This document shows positions 8,068 through 17,539 of a DNA stretch of 59,472 nt, piece by piece. The notes under the pieces are model-generated. The model was not told where the DNA came from, did no database searches, and saw only the letters and a program-made list of their open reading frames with translations. The stretch lies in contig DGUB01000099.1 of the NCBI GenBank assembly GCA_002393815.1, forward strand, positions 1 through 59,472, in the 5' to 3' direction. Position 1 is the first letter of the stretch. Each line of letters starts with the position of its first letter. This stretch comes from Ruminococcus sp. UBA4321. Lineage in GTDB: Bacteria > Bacillota > Clostridia > Oscillospirales > Ruminococcaceae. A program made the position numbers and the translations under genes.

Positions 8068-9018
8068 TTACTTGTTCAGTACTTTCTTGACAGTTGCGAT
8101 AATATTTTCACTGGATAAGCCGAATTCTTTCAGCAGGTCAACAGCAGGTCCCGAATGTCCAAATTCATCATTGACACCGATTTTCGTCACCGGAACAGGA
8201 CAGCATTCTGTTACACAGTCGGCGACTGCACTGCCCAGACCGCCGATAATGCTGTGTTCTTCAACAGTGACAATTCTGCCGGTTTCTTTAGCGGCTTTGC
8301 AGATAAGCTCTTTATCGAGCGGCTTGATGGTATGAATATTAATCACTCTTGCGGAAATGCCCTCTGCTTTGAGCGCATCTGCCGCGGTAACAGCTTCGCC
8401 GACCATCAGACCAGTCGCAACGATAGTGATTTCATCTTTATCAAATTCCCGAAGCGTGATGCCCTTGCCGAGTTCAAATTTATAAGTTGCCGGGTTGTTC
8501 AATATCGGAGCGGCTAATCTGCCGAATCGCATATAAACGGGCCCTTCATGCAGAATCGCAGCTTCAACAGCGGCTTTGGCTTCGACATCATCGCTCGGAA
8601 CAATCACTGTCATGCCCGGAATGGTACGCATTAATGCAATATCTTCATTGCACTGATGAGTAGCACCATCTTCGCCAACGGAAATGCCGGCATGTGTTGC
8701 GCCGATTTTAACATTCAGATGCGGATAGCCGACAGAGTTTCTCACAATTTCATAAGCGCGTCCGGCGGCGAACATTGCAAACGTACTCGCGAACGGAATC
8801 ATTCCGGATGCCGCTAATCCGGCGGCAACGCCCATCATATTGGCTTCGGCGATACCGCAGTCAAAGAATCTGTCCGGATATGCCTTCTTGAAAATGCCTG
8901 TCTTGGTAGCGGCGGCAAGGTCAGCATCCAGAACGACCAGTTTCGGATATTTTTCCGCTAAATCTCTCAGAGCTTCGCCGTAGCTTTCTCTGGTAGCCTT
9001 TTTGATTACATCAGCCAT
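8068..9018 (-). CDS. transketolase, C-terminal subunit (316 aa)
   Basis: Start is ATG at 9018 (MADVIKKATRES), preceded by GGAGGCGTAATT; an in-frame start further upstream lies inside the other subunit. This is the pyrimidine-binding plus C-terminal half of a split transketolase: catalytic Glu in GIAEANMMG (E58), then GATHAGISVGEDGATHQ and a C-terminal lyase-type domain. With the N-terminal subunit it forms the thiamine-diphosphate enzyme of the non-oxidative pentose phosphate pathway, which supplies pentoses and erythrose-4-P to many anaerobes. Two-gene transketolases are common in Firmicutes. The gap to the partner gene is 2 nt. Confidence 0.93.
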   Translation of the reverse strand: MADVIKKATRESYGEALRDLAEKYPKLVVLDADLAAATKTGIFKKAYPDRFFDCGIAEANMMGVAAGLAASGMIPFASTFAMFAAGRAYEIVRNSVGYPHLNVKIGATHAGISVGEDGATHQCNEDIALMRTIPGMTVIVPSDDVEAKAAVEAAILHEGPVYMRFGRLAAPILNNPATYKFELGKGITLREFDKDEITIVATGLMVGEAVTAADALKAEGISARVINIHTIKPLDKELICKAAKETGRIVTVEEHSIIGGLGSAVADCVTECCPVPVTKIGVNDEFGHSGPAVDLLKEFGLSSENIIATVKKVLNK

Positions 9019-9020
9019 AA

Positions 9021-9863
9021 TTACGCCTCCAGTTCTGCCAGAGCTGCTTTCAGCTCGTTCATAGCCTGTTCGTACTGTTCCGCATTCGGTGCGGAGCCGT
9101 GCCATGATACCTGATTTTCCATGAAGGAAACGCCCTTGCCCTTGACACTCTTCTGAATGATAGCAACCGGCTTTCCGGTGACAGTTTCTGCTTCTTTGAA
9201 AGCTTCGTCAAGCTTATCAAAATCATGAGCATCATCGACAACAATCACATGCCAGCCGAACGCGCGGAATTTTTCGTCAATCGGTTCCGGAGAGCAGACT
9301 TCTGTAATTTTGCCATCAATCTGTAAACCGTTGTTATCCACAATCGCTGTCAGATTGTCAAGCTTGTAATGTGCCGCGAACATAGCGGCTTCCCAGACCT
9401 GACCTTCTTCGATTTCGCCGTCGCCTAAGACAGTATATACATGATAGTCTTTTTTATTGATTTTTCCGGCAAGAGCCATGCCGCAGGCGGCGGAAATGCC
9501 CTGACCTAAAGAACCGCTTGACATATCCACACCCGGAATGTGAATGCAGGGATGACCCTGTAACAGTGCGCCGATATGACGCAGACTTTCCAGTTCTTTC
9601 TTATCGAAATAGCCTTTTTCAGCCAGTACAGCGTATAATGCCGGAGCAGTATGACCTTTCGAGAGTACCAGTCTGTCACGGTTTTCATCATCAGGATTCT
9701 GTGCGCTGACATTCATCTTGTTGTAATACAGATAAGTCAGCAGGTCAGCAATCGAGAGCGAACCGCCCGGATGACCGGATTTTGCATGAAATGTTCCTGT
9801 CAGAACACCCATGCGGACATTGACAGCCGTTTTCATGAGCTGTTTTTTTAATGTTGCATCCAT
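9021..9863 (-). CDS. transketolase, N-terminal subunit (280 aa)
   Basis: SD GGAGG precedes the ATG at 9863 by 7 nt. It carries the thiamine-diphosphate-binding half: SGHPGGSLS (29-37), SKGHTAPALYA, and the ThDP motif LGDGEIEEGQVWEA (GDG at 147-149) ending at the NN of VDNNGLQ (177-178). It pairs with the C-terminal subunit encoded directly downstream. The upstream hydrolase gene ends 21 nt before it with no terminator, so it probably shares that transcript. Confidence 0.95.
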   Translation of the reverse strand: MDATLKKQLMKTAVNVRMGVLTGTFHAKSGHPGGSLSIADLLTYLYYNKMNVSAQNPDDENRDRLVLSKGHTAPALYAVLAEKGYFDKKELESLRHIGALLQGHPCIHIPGVDMSSGSLGQGISAACGMALAGKINKKDYHVYTVLGDGEIEEGQVWEAAMFAAHYKLDNLTAIVDNNGLQIDGKITEVCSPEPIDEKFRAFGWHVIVVDDAHDFDKLDEAFKEAETVTGKPVAIIQKSVKGKGVSFMENQVSWHGSAPNAEQYEQAMNELKAALAELEA

Positions 9864-9884
9864 GAGTAAACCTCCAGTTTATAT

Positions 9885-10496
9885 TTAACAGCTTTTGCTG
9901 TTATTTCTTAATTCATCAATATTGAAAATATCATCATTCAATTCAGAATCCGGCTTTGCCGTAAACCATTTTTCATGCATCCGGAAGATAGCTTCCAGAG
10001 GCAGAGTTGAGCCTGGATGACCGCCGTCCGGAACAAGCTCGCAGTTTTCCTTTCCGAGCATGGCGATAATATAATTATGTGTGTCCAGAACATCATCATT
10101 CAGCCCGATAACAGCATGAGTAAGACCGGCATAACAGGACTTCATGAATTCAAAGTTTCTGGTATAGCGCAGATATTCAGCTAAGAATTTTTTATCTGTC
10201 ACCCCTGCTTTTGCAAAAAAGATATGCGGCGTAATACAGGGATTTATCAGCACCGCCGGACAGCCTTTCACACTGCTGACAGCCTGTGCGAAATAGCCGC
10301 CCATACTGCTCCCGACGACAGCTTCACAGTGTGCGGATTTGTATAATTCTGTCAGTCTGGCTATCAAGTCTCTGGGGTATTCGTTATCATAGTCAATCTG
10401 AGGGGAAATCACCTCGTAACCGCAGGCTTTCAGCGCATAGCAGGCAGAATTTTCTGCTGCTGCATGATAGCCGTGAAGATTCAGGATTTTCATCAT
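9885..10496 (-). CDS. YqiA/YcfP-type alpha/beta-hydrolase, probable esterase (203 aa)
   Basis: The start is ATGATG at 10496; the first ATG overlaps the stop of the HAD gene by 4 nt, with AGAGGTG just upstream. Length and motifs fit the UPF0227/YqiA family: an N-terminal LNLHGY strand-loop and nucleophile elbow VGSSMGGYFAQ (S64), an acidic residue in LNDDVLDTHN and a late His in DGGHPG. These small cytoplasmic esterases have no firmly known substrate. Coupled to the HAD phosphatase gene. Confidence 0.8.
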   Translation of the reverse strand: MMKILNLHGYHAAAENSACYALKACGYEVISPQIDYDNEYPRDLIARLTELYKSAHCEAVVGSSMGGYFAQAVSSVKGCPAVLINPCITPHIFFAKAGVTDKKFLAEYLRYTRNFEFMKSCYAGLTHAVIGLNDDVLDTHNYIIAMLGKENCELVPDGGHPGSTLPLEAIFRMHEKWFTAKPDSELNDDIFNIDELRNNSKSC

Positions 10497-11308
10497 ATCA
10501 CCTCTTGCTTCAGAATTTTATCAATTAATTCAGCCATTGCGCCTTGTTCGCAGGTTCTGGAGAGAATCAAATCAGAGACAGACTTTACAGATTCTGCGGC
10601 ATTCGCCGGACATACTGCCAAATCCGCAGCTTTGAGCATTTCGATATCATTGTCATAATCGCCGACGGCAATCATTTTGAAGCCTTCCATGCCGGGCAGA
10701 TTCCTGTATTCGTTCAGAGCCGAGCCTTTGGAATTTCCGACTGGAAGCATTTCATAAAACCGTTTTTCCGAACGGATGAAATCTACATTCCGAAAATGCT
10801 TGTTCCGGATATACTGAATAAACTCAGGCATTTGTTCTTCCGGCATGGCAAACAGAACTTTCAGCCAGATGCCCTGTACTTCTTGAATTGTGCCGTATTC
10901 CGGAACAACACCGCAGACTTTAACATGCATCTGTTCTGTTTCGGTATTATTGATAACCCATGTATCTTCGGCGCAGAGGACTTCCACACCGACATGAGGA
11001 TTTTCTTTCAGGATTTCGGCGGTCATGGTTTTGGCTTCGTCCGGGAGTGCCTGTAGAATCTGCTTTTCTCCGGAAACCGGATGGTAAATCATACCGCCGT
11101 TGAACACTATCATCGGACTTCTGAGTTTCAGCATTCCGGCATAGCGTTCGGAAGCCTGAATGGTTCTGCCCGTTGCGACAGAGAAAACGCCTCCGGCTTG
11201 CTCGAACTTCCGGATTGCCTGTAAATCTGTCTCTAACGGAATCTTGCTTGATGGTAACAGGGTACCGTCCAAATCAGTAATGATACAGATTTTCTGATTC
11301 AAATTCAT
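10493..11308 (-). CDS. Cof-type HAD-IIB sugar-phosphate phosphatase family protein (271 aa)
   Basis: HAD motif I DLDGTLL (D12, D14), motif II region VATGRT, motif III Lys in the EMLPVGNSKGSAL region and motif IV GDYDNDIEML identify a class IIB (Cof/YbiV-like) cap phosphatase. Members remove phosphate from sugar phosphates, FMN or PLP; the substrate cannot be named. It begins 6 nt after the pseudouridine synthase gene with a weak SD, suggesting translational coupling. Confidence 0.88.
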   Translation of the reverse strand: MNLNQKICIITDLDGTLLPSSKIPLETDLQAIRKFEQAGGVFSVATGRTIQASERYAGMLKLRSPMIVFNGGMIYHPVSGEKQILQALPDEAKTMTAEILKENPHVGVEVLCAEDTWVINNTETEQMHVKVCGVVPEYGTIQEVQGIWLKVLFAMPEEQMPEFIQYIRNKHFRNVDFIRSEKRFYEMLPVGNSKGSALNEYRNLPGMEGFKMIAVGDYDNDIEMLKAADLAVCPANAAESVKSVSDLILSRTCEQGAMAELIDKILKQEVI

Positions 11309-11314
11309 GATAAC

Positions 11315-12226
11315 TCACATCTTTTCAAACTTGTTTAGTAATTTCTGGAAATATTCCGGTGCAGGGCGTTCAAATTCGAGGTATTCGCCTGTTCTTGGGT
11401 GAAGAAAGCCGATTTTCCGGGCATGAAGGCACTGCCCCTGAATGCCCTTAACGGCTTTTCCGTAAACATCATCGCCGTAGACCGGATGACCGATATAGGC
11501 AAGATGCACTCGAATCTGATGGGTTCTTCCGGTTTCGAGAATCAGTTTCAGGTGTGCAAAGCCGCTGTATTGCTTTAATACTTCGTAATGTGTGACAGCG
11601 TCTTTGGAATTCTTGTCTGTCACGCACATTTTTTTCCGGTCGGCGGTGCTTCTGCCGATAGGCGCGTGAATCGTTCCGGTCGAATCCGGAAAATTCCCGA
11701 CAGCAATTGCTTCATATTCTCTGGTAAAGCTGTGTTCTTTAATCTGTTCAGCAAGTCCCTGATGTGCCGTGTCATTTTTCGCGACAATCAGCAGACCGCT
11801 AGTATTCTTGTCGATTCGGTGGACGATTCCCGGACGAATCACCCCGTTGATTCCTGAAAGACTGTCTTTACAGTGGAACAATAACGCATTGACAAGGGTT
11901 TCATCATAGTTTCCGGCGGCAGGATGGACAACCATGCCTTTCGGCTTGTTGACAACAAGTAAATCATCATCTTCATAGACGATATCCAGCGGAATCTCCT
12001 GCGGAACAACTTCGATTTCTTCCGGCGGCGGAATCAGAATTTCGATATTCGCGCCGGGTTTCGGTCTGAAATTCTTGGGAATCGGCTTGCCGTCCGCGGT
12101 AACGTTTCCGGTTGCGATAAGTCCCTGTACAGCGCATCTTGTCAAGCCGATTTCAAGACTTGCTATCCACTTGTCAAGCCGTGAACCTTCGGCATCTGCC
12201 GGAAAGATAAATTCATGTTTGGTCAT
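11315..12226 (-). CDS. RluD-type 23S rRNA pseudouridine synthase (303 aa)
   Basis: An S4 RNA-binding domain (about 14-65) is followed by the RluA-family catalytic domain with the signature HRIDKNTSGLLIVAK (catalytic D139) and the C-terminal block RTHQIRVHLAYIGHPV. Family members make pseudouridines in 23S rRNA helix 69. The start at 12226 overlaps the end of lspA by 14 nt; the lspA-rluD order is widespread in Firmicutes and supports the call. Confidence 0.92.
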   Translation of the reverse strand: MTKHEFIFPADAEGSRLDKWIASLEIGLTRCAVQGLIATGNVTADGKPIPKNFRPKPGANIEILIPPPEEIEVVPQEIPLDIVYEDDDLLVVNKPKGMVVHPAAGNYDETLVNALLFHCKDSLSGINGVIRPGIVHRIDKNTSGLLIVAKNDTAHQGLAEQIKEHSFTREYEAIAVGNFPDSTGTIHAPIGRSTADRKKMCVTDKNSKDAVTHYEVLKQYSGFAHLKLILETGRTHQIRVHLAYIGHPVYGDDVYGKAVKGIQGQCLHARKIGFLHPRTGEYLEFERPAPEYFQKLLNKFEKM

Positions 12227-12716
12227 GTTCCGGAGTCTCCTGTTTTTTAGTCTTGTCCTCCGAGAAGAACAGAATATAAATCATCAGCAGAGCCGTCCCG
12301 ACGCATACGAAACAGTCCGCAAAGTTAAAAATCGCAAAGTTAAATAATTTCAGGTCGAGATAATCGACAACCGCACCTCCGCGGAAAATTCTGTCAATCA
12401 TATTCCCGACTGCGCCGCCGAGAATCATGACTAAGCTCCAGAACAGAAGTTTATGTTTCTTTCCGTGATGAATCAGCACATAGGTACATGCCCCGATTCC
12501 GATTGCCGTGACAATCAGCAGAAAGACCGTCTGTCCCGAAAAACTGCTGAATGCCGAGCCGGTATTCTCGATATAATGCAGATGCATAATATCCAGACTG
12601 CCGATTTTCAGGAAATCCTTTTCCTGATACAGTTCAAAATTCTGCACAATCCAGTATTTGATAAGCTGGTCGGCTCCGGCGATTGCCAGAACGACAAGCA
12701 GTGCCAATATCAGCAA
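12213..12716 (-). CDS. lspA: lipoprotein signal peptidase II (167 aa)
   Basis: No ATG fits. The reading frame is open upstream, but the conserved protein starts at a TTG at 12716 (MLILALLVVLAIAGADQ), 7-8 nt after AGAAAGGGG. It has four membrane helices, ADQLIKYW, IENTGSAF, and the two catalytic Asp blocks GNMIDR (D108) and FNFADC (D134). It removes signal peptides from prolipoproteins such as the two encoded at 2843 and 6840. A 7-bp inverted repeat (TTGCCGT/ACGGCAA) lies between ileS and this start. Order ileS-lspA-rluD is conserved. Confidence 0.92.
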   Translation of the reverse strand: MLILALLVVLAIAGADQLIKYWIVQNFELYQEKDFLKIGSLDIMHLHYIENTGSAFSSFSGQTVFLLIVTAIGIGACTYVLIHHGKKHKLLFWSLVMILGGAVGNMIDRIFRGGAVVDYLDLKLFNFAIFNFADCFVCVGTALLMIYILFFSEDKTKKQETPEHDQT

Positions 12717-12799
12717 AACGATTTCCCCTTTCTGATAATTCAGGAAAACAGCAGGCTTGCCGTCCGTAAGAACGGCAAACCGCCATTTTAAAGTTTTAA

Positions 12800-15586
12800 T
12801 TATTCGCCGATAACTTCTGCACAGCGTTTGCAGAGTGTCGGATGCAAAGTAATCTTTCCGACTTCTTCGGAATAGCACCAGCATCTTTCGCACTTGTTGC
12901 CGGAAGCCTTTTCGACAGCGATTTCATATCCGGATTCGCCGGAAACTTCGCCCGTCTTGATTTCAACAGCAGATACAATGAAAACATCTTTCAGTTCCGG
13001 ATAGCTGTTGAAGCGTTCAGCGGTCGTGTCATCTGCTACAGTGATGATAACCTTCGCTTCGAGAGACTTGCCGATAACTTTTTCATTTCTCTTTTCTTCG
13101 AGCTTCTTGTTGACAGCTTCGCGCAGATTGTAGATTTCTTCCCATTTTGCGGTGAATTTTTCATCCAGAGTCACGCCGGTCTTGGGTAAGAACTGATTCA
13201 GGAAAACGCTTCTTGCATCATCTTCGGCTTTATGAGGCATATTCTGCCAGATTTCCTCGCCGGTGAAACTGAGAATCGGCGCAACCATACGAACGAGTGC
13301 ATCCAGAATGCGATACATAGCAGTCTGAGCGGCACGTCTTGTCGGCGCGGTGACTTTTTCGCAGTAGAGTCTGTCCTTGATGATATCCAGATAGAAGCTT
13401 GACAAATCAACAATGCAGAAATTGTGAATTGCATGGAACACAATATGGAAATCATAAGCATCATAGCCGGCATTGACCTTATCGGTCAGAGCGTCTAAGC
13501 GCATGAGAATCCACTTGTCGAGTTCTTCGAGTTTATCATCAGATACGGAATCCGTATCGGGATTGAAGACAGCTTCGCCGTCGCTGAAGTTGCCGAGGAT
13601 ATATCTTGCGGTATTTCTGATTTTTCTGTAAGCATCGGAAAGCTGACTTAAGATATCTTTGGAAATTCTGATATCAGAATGATAATCGGAAGAAGCAACC
13701 CAGAGTCTTAAAATATCAGCACCGTACTGGTCGATAATTTCTTCGGGAGCGATACCGTTTCCGAGAGATTTGTGCATTGCCTTGCCTTCGCCGTCAACGA
13801 CCCAGCCGTGAGTGCAGACAGATTTATAAGGCGCAGTGCCTTTGTAAACAACGGAAGTCAGCAGAGAACTCTGGAACCATCCGCGGTACTGGTCAGCACC
13901 TTCGAGATAGAGGTCAGCAGGCCATGTGAGTTCGTCATAGTTATCCAGTACAGCCGTATGAGAGACACCGGAATCGAACCAGACATCCATGATATCATAT
14001 TCTTTGGTGAATTCCTTGCATCCGCATTCGCAGACGGTATCAGCCGGAATAAGTTCGGAAACTTCCTTTGTCCACCAAGCGTCAGAGCCTTCTTTTCTGA
14101 ATACATCAGCAATGCTCTTGATAGTCGCATCTGTGATGATGGGCTTCTTGCAGTCTGCACAGTAAACAACAGGAATCGGAACACCCCATGTTCTCTGACG
14201 GGAAATACACCAGTCGCTTCTGTCGCGAACCATGCCTTTGATACGGTCTTCGCCCCATTCCGGAATCCACTTTACACCTTCGATAGCCTTGACAGCGTCT
14301 TCCTTGAAGCCGTTGACGGAGCAGAACCACTGTTCTGTCGCTCTGTAGATAATCGGGGAATGGCATCTCCAGCAGTGCGGATACTGATGGACAATACTCT
14401 GCATGGCAAGCATAGCACCGGTTTCAACGAGTTTTTCAGCGATTTTCTTGTTGGCTTCGTTTGTGTCCAGACCTTCAAATTCGCCTGCTTCGGCAGTCTG
14501 TCTGCCTTTGGAATCGACGCAGACGATAATGCCGATATCATCATAGTTCTTGCAGACTTCATAGTCTTCGACACCGTAGCCCGGAGCAGTATGAACGCAT
14601 CCGGTACCGCTTTCCAGTGTGACATGGTCGCCGATGATAATCGGAGAACATCTGTCATACAGCGGATGCTTTGTCCTGATGCCTTCAAGCTGTGCGCCTG
14701 TGAAGATACCGTCTGTAGAATAATCCTTGATTCCGGCGGTTTCCATTACGGTCTTGACGAGTTCGTCAGCCATAACGTAATATTCTTCGCCGACTTTTAC
14801 CAGAGTATAGTTATAATCCGGTCCCAGACAGATTGCAAGGTTGCCGGGGATTGTCCATGTGGTCGTTGTCCAGATAACGAAATATACGTTATCGAGATTC
14901 AGACCCATCTTTGTGAACAAGCCCTTGTCATCTGTGACTCTGAATTTCACATAGATAGAATTGCAGGGGTCATTTTCGTATTCGATTTCAGCTTCTGCAA
15001 GGGCAGTATTACAGTCCGGACACCAGTAGACAGGCTTCAGACCTTTGTACATATAGCCGTCCTTTGCCATCTTGCCGAATACTTCGACCTGACGGGCTTC
15101 ATATTCGGGTCTTAATGTTAAATAGGGATGGTCATAATCGGCGATGCTTCCCAGACGCTTGAACTGCTGTTTCTGATTCTCGACATGAGTGAGCGCAAAA
15201 TCCTTGCAGGCTTTGCGGAGTTCTACAGGCGGAATCGCGCCGTTTTCCACGCCGATTTCTTTCAGGGCTTTCAGTTCGATAGGAAGTCCGTGGGTATCCC
15301 AGCCGGGAACATAGGGCGCATAATAGCCGGTCATGTTCTTCTGCTTGAAGATGAAATCTTTCAGAGTTTTGTTCAGAGCCGTGCCGATGTGAATTGTACC
15401 ATTTGCATAAGGGGGACCGTCATGAAACATGAATGACGGTTTTCCGGCATTTTTCTGCATCATCAGGTCATAGAGCCGTTCGGTTTCCCATTTGCCCAGC
15501 AAATCGGGTTCGCGTTTGGGGAGATTGCCTCTCATGGGAAAATCCGTTTTCGGCATGTTCAGGCTGTTTTTATAATCTTGTGCCAT
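12800..15586 (-). CDS. ileS: isoleucyl-tRNA synthetase (928 aa)
   Basis: Full-length class I bacterial IleRS. HIGH-type motif TIHIGTALNK (66-69), the CP1 editing domain, a KMSKS-type motif reading AMHKS (K606), and the C-terminal zinc finger CERCWCYSEE...CKRC (last ~35 residues), which is the bacterial rather than the mupirocin-resistant type. It charges tRNA-Ile and edits valine. There are 33 nt between divIVA and its ATG, so no T-box leader is present here; it must be expressed from the ylm/div operon. Confidence 0.97.
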   Translation of the reverse strand: MAQDYKNSLNMPKTDFPMRGNLPKREPDLLGKWETERLYDLMMQKNAGKPSFMFHDGPPYANGTIHIGTALNKTLKDFIFKQKNMTGYYAPYVPGWDTHGLPIELKALKEIGVENGAIPPVELRKACKDFALTHVENQKQQFKRLGSIADYDHPYLTLRPEYEARQVEVFGKMAKDGYMYKGLKPVYWCPDCNTALAEAEIEYENDPCNSIYVKFRVTDDKGLFTKMGLNLDNVYFVIWTTTTWTIPGNLAICLGPDYNYTLVKVGEEYYVMADELVKTVMETAGIKDYSTDGIFTGAQLEGIRTKHPLYDRCSPIIIGDHVTLESGTGCVHTAPGYGVEDYEVCKNYDDIGIIVCVDSKGRQTAEAGEFEGLDTNEANKKIAEKLVETGAMLAMQSIVHQYPHCWRCHSPIIYRATEQWFCSVNGFKEDAVKAIEGVKWIPEWGEDRIKGMVRDRSDWCISRQRTWGVPIPVVYCADCKKPIITDATIKSIADVFRKEGSDAWWTKEVSELIPADTVCECGCKEFTKEYDIMDVWFDSGVSHTAVLDNYDELTWPADLYLEGADQYRGWFQSSLLTSVVYKGTAPYKSVCTHGWVVDGEGKAMHKSLGNGIAPEEIIDQYGADILRLWVASSDYHSDIRISKDILSQLSDAYRKIRNTARYILGNFSDGEAVFNPDTDSVSDDKLEELDKWILMRLDALTDKVNAGYDAYDFHIVFHAIHNFCIVDLSSFYLDIIKDRLYCEKVTAPTRRAAQTAMYRILDALVRMVAPILSFTGEEIWQNMPHKAEDDARSVFLNQFLPKTGVTLDEKFTAKWEEIYNLREAVNKKLEEKRNEKVIGKSLEAKVIITVADDTTAERFNSYPELKDVFIVSAVEIKTGEVSGESGYEIAVEKASGNKCERCWCYSEEVGKITLHPTLCKRCAEVIGE

Positions 15587-15619
15587 GGGTTCTCATAGTC
15601 CTTTCTTACTGTTTTTTGA

Positions 15620-16243
15620 TTATACAAAATCTTCCGGAGAAGGCGGAACAAAAGCAGAAGGGGAATCCGCCTTGAGTTCCGGCAAATCGGAAACAGAAGA
15701 CAGTGCAAGCACTTCGTCCAGTTCCGTGCCGTCGGAATCGGAAGACGGCGGAGGCAGTTCTTCGTTTTCTTCCGGAATATTGGAAATCATTTCCAGATGT
15801 CCTTTATACATATCGAATAAGCTGCGCTTGAAATCGGCAACCATTTTCTTGACCTGTGCAAGGGCTTCTTTTTCCTTTGCGATTTCGGCGCGGTTCTTTT
15901 CCATTGCGATATCATGCTGACGGGTTGCCTCATCGAGGAGCATTGCAGCTTCTTCTTTGGCTCTGTTGAGAATCTGGTCAGCTTTTTCGTTGGCTTCGTT
16001 GATGACTCTGTGACCCTCTTTCTGTGCGCCGAGCAGCGCATCTTTAAGGGCTTCTTCGTCTTTCATGTACTCGCGGACTTTGTCGGCAAGCACCTGAATT
16101 TTATGATTGCTGTCCTCGCGTTCGTTGTCGATTTCCTGAAATGTCGCTTCGAGCTGTCCGAGGAATTCGTCAATGTCTTCCGGACGGTAGCCCCATGCGG
16201 CTTTTTCAAAACGTTTTTCCCTGATTTCCTGTGCGGTCATCAT
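15620..16243 (-). CDS. divIVA: DivIVA-domain cell division/polar protein (207 aa)
   Basis: Start ATG at 16243 (MMTAQEIREKRF) with AGAGGTG 9 nt upstream; a GTG in frame at 16255 lies inside the SD. The N-terminal lipid-binding domain shows WGYRPEDIDEFLGQLE, followed by a long coiled coil (about 30-150, with heptads and repeated Glu/Lys/Ala) and an acidic Pro/Ser/Asp tail. DivIVA binds curved membrane at septa and poles. Its position between ylmH and ileS is the standard Firmicute order. Confidence 0.9.
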   Translation of the reverse strand: MMTAQEIREKRFEKAAWGYRPEDIDEFLGQLEATFQEIDNEREDSNHKIQVLADKVREYMKDEEALKDALLGAQKEGHRVINEANEKADQILNRAKEEAAMLLDEATRQHDIAMEKNRAEIAKEKEALAQVKKMVADFKRSLFDMYKGHLEMISNIPEENEELPPPSSDSDGTELDEVLALSSVSDLPELKADSPSAFVPPSPEDFV

Positions 16244-16288
16244 AATGCAATTCACCTCTGCTATAAATTTATCAGTAAATTTAAATAA

Positions 16289-17029
16289 TTATAAATATTT
16301 TTCAATCACAATATGCAGACGGTTTTTCTTGGTCGGCATACTGATTGATTTCAGATGAAATTTTCCGTACCCTCTGACGGAAAAGAGATCGCCCGGCTTG
16401 AGCAGTCTGGAATTTTCGGATTCTTCCTGATAGTTGAGCATGACAAGCTGACGGGCAATCAGCTGGGTACAGGCTTCGCGGCTCAGACCAAGAGCAGTTT
16501 TCAGAACAGCATCAAGTCTGGGGGAGGAGACAGTACCGGAAATTTCTTTTTTCTCCTGATGATAGGTTTCATCAAAAGGGAGGGTATCAGTGACCTTGAC
16601 ACCGACACGACCGATTTTTGTCAGGCTCATGCCGACAGAAGCCGCCGCGCCCGTGACAAAACACTGTATTTTTCCGGGGAAGACCAGAATGTCTCCGATA
16701 AGACTGCGGTCTATCTGCTGTGCCATCAGACTGCCGAGCATGTCGCGGTGGGTCAGCCTGTCCGATTCCCGGAATGTGAAGGTCAGGCAGGTGAGGGGGA
16801 AGTCTGTGTCTTCCGGCAGGGCATCTTCTGTATGAATGCAGAGAATGCCGCGTTCTGCTTCCGGATAGCCGCCGTAAAAACGGTAAGAGCCTTCTGTCAG
16901 GACGGATTTTGCAAGTGTATACTGCCGTCTGTCCAGAAATGCGGTGAAACTCTGCCACGCATTTTTTCTGGACAAGTCCCGGATATGTGCCAGAAGAATT
17001 TTATCGGCATCCTGCTGTTTCTGGTTCAT
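16289..17029 (-). CDS. ylmH: YlmH family S4-domain RNA-binding protein (246 aa)
   Basis: The N-terminal ~150 residues match the YlmH fold (ADKILLAHIRDLSRKNAW..., GSLMAQQIDRSLIGDI) and an S4 domain occupies about 175-240 (RLDAVLKTALGLSREA, KPGDLFSVRGYGKF). YlmH binds ribosomes or rRNA and has been linked to rescue of stalled 50S-peptidyl-tRNA complexes and to cell division. It sits between sepF and divIVA with a 4-nt gap to sepF. The YlmG membrane protein often found here is missing. Confidence 0.88.
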   Translation of the reverse strand: MNQKQQDADKILLAHIRDLSRKNAWQSFTAFLDRRQYTLAKSVLTEGSYRFYGGYPEAERGILCIHTEDALPEDTDFPLTCLTFTFRESDRLTHRDMLGSLMAQQIDRSLIGDILVFPGKIQCFVTGAAASVGMSLTKIGRVGVKVTDTLPFDETYHQEKKEISGTVSSPRLDAVLKTALGLSREACTQLIARQLVMLNYQEESENSRLLKPGDLFSVRGYGKFHLKSISMPTKKNRLHIVIEKYL

Positions 17030-17033
17030 GATG

Positions 17034-17468
17034 TCAGATGATTACGCCGTTGTTTTCCAGTTCGGCAGCGAGGTCATCCCCGATGAAGCCGACATTGTAG
17101 GGCGTGATGATGTAGGTCAGATTGGCAACCGGTTTCAGGCTGCCGCTGATAGCGTAAGAAACGCCGACGAGGAAATCAATGATTCTTCTGCGGTTTTCCG
17201 GAGAAGCGGTTTCCAGATTCAGTACTACAGTTTTCCGGCTGATAAGATGGTCAGCAATGGCTTTGGCATCCGTGAACACTTCCGGCTTGACAAGGACAAC
17301 CTGTAACTGTGCGGTTGCCTGAATGTTCACAATATTGCCGGATTCGTGTCCGGCGAGCTGTTCTTCAATACTCGGAACAGAGGGAATATCCTGACTTTTA
17401 TGGTCGCTTTTCTGTTCCGGTTCGTCAGAAGGAAAGAAAAATTCTTTCATATTGTCAAAAAGTTTCAT
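17034..17468 (-). CDS. sepF: cell division protein SepF (144 aa)
   Basis: The ATG at 17468 (MKLFDNMKEFFF) is preceded by ATGGAGAAA with 9-nt spacing; longer in-frame starts lack an SD. An amphipathic membrane-binding N-terminus is followed by an acidic linker and the ~80-residue SepF core (VVLVKPEVFTDAKAIADHL, FLVGVSYAISGSLKPV). SepF tethers FtsZ to the membrane and bundles it into rings. Neighbours yggS and ylmH are as in Bacillus subtilis. Confidence 0.92.
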   Translation of the reverse strand: MKLFDNMKEFFFPSDEPEQKSDHKSQDIPSVPSIEEQLAGHESGNIVNIQATAQLQVVLVKPEVFTDAKAIADHLISRKTVVLNLETASPENRRRIIDFLVGVSYAISGSLKPVANLTYIITPYNVGFIGDDLAAELENNGVII

Positions 17469-17539
17469 GATGATTTTCTCCATTCTCCGTATGTCACAAA
17501 TACAGCGGTGCATACGGACACCGTGTAGATTCAAAAAAA

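Noticed and set aside
12717..12799. A longer lspA N-terminus extending upstream into ileS
   Set aside because: The frame is open only because of the overlap; the conserved protein begins at the TTG with an SD, and the extra residues do not resemble a signal peptidase.
13772..15115. A 447-codon plus-strand frame inside ileS
   Set aside because: Antisense to a full-length conserved synthetase; composition is typical of a shadow frame.
15587..15619. Possible T-box riboswitch before ileS
   Set aside because: Only 33 nt separate divIVA from ileS; there is no room for a T-box and no leader hairpin.
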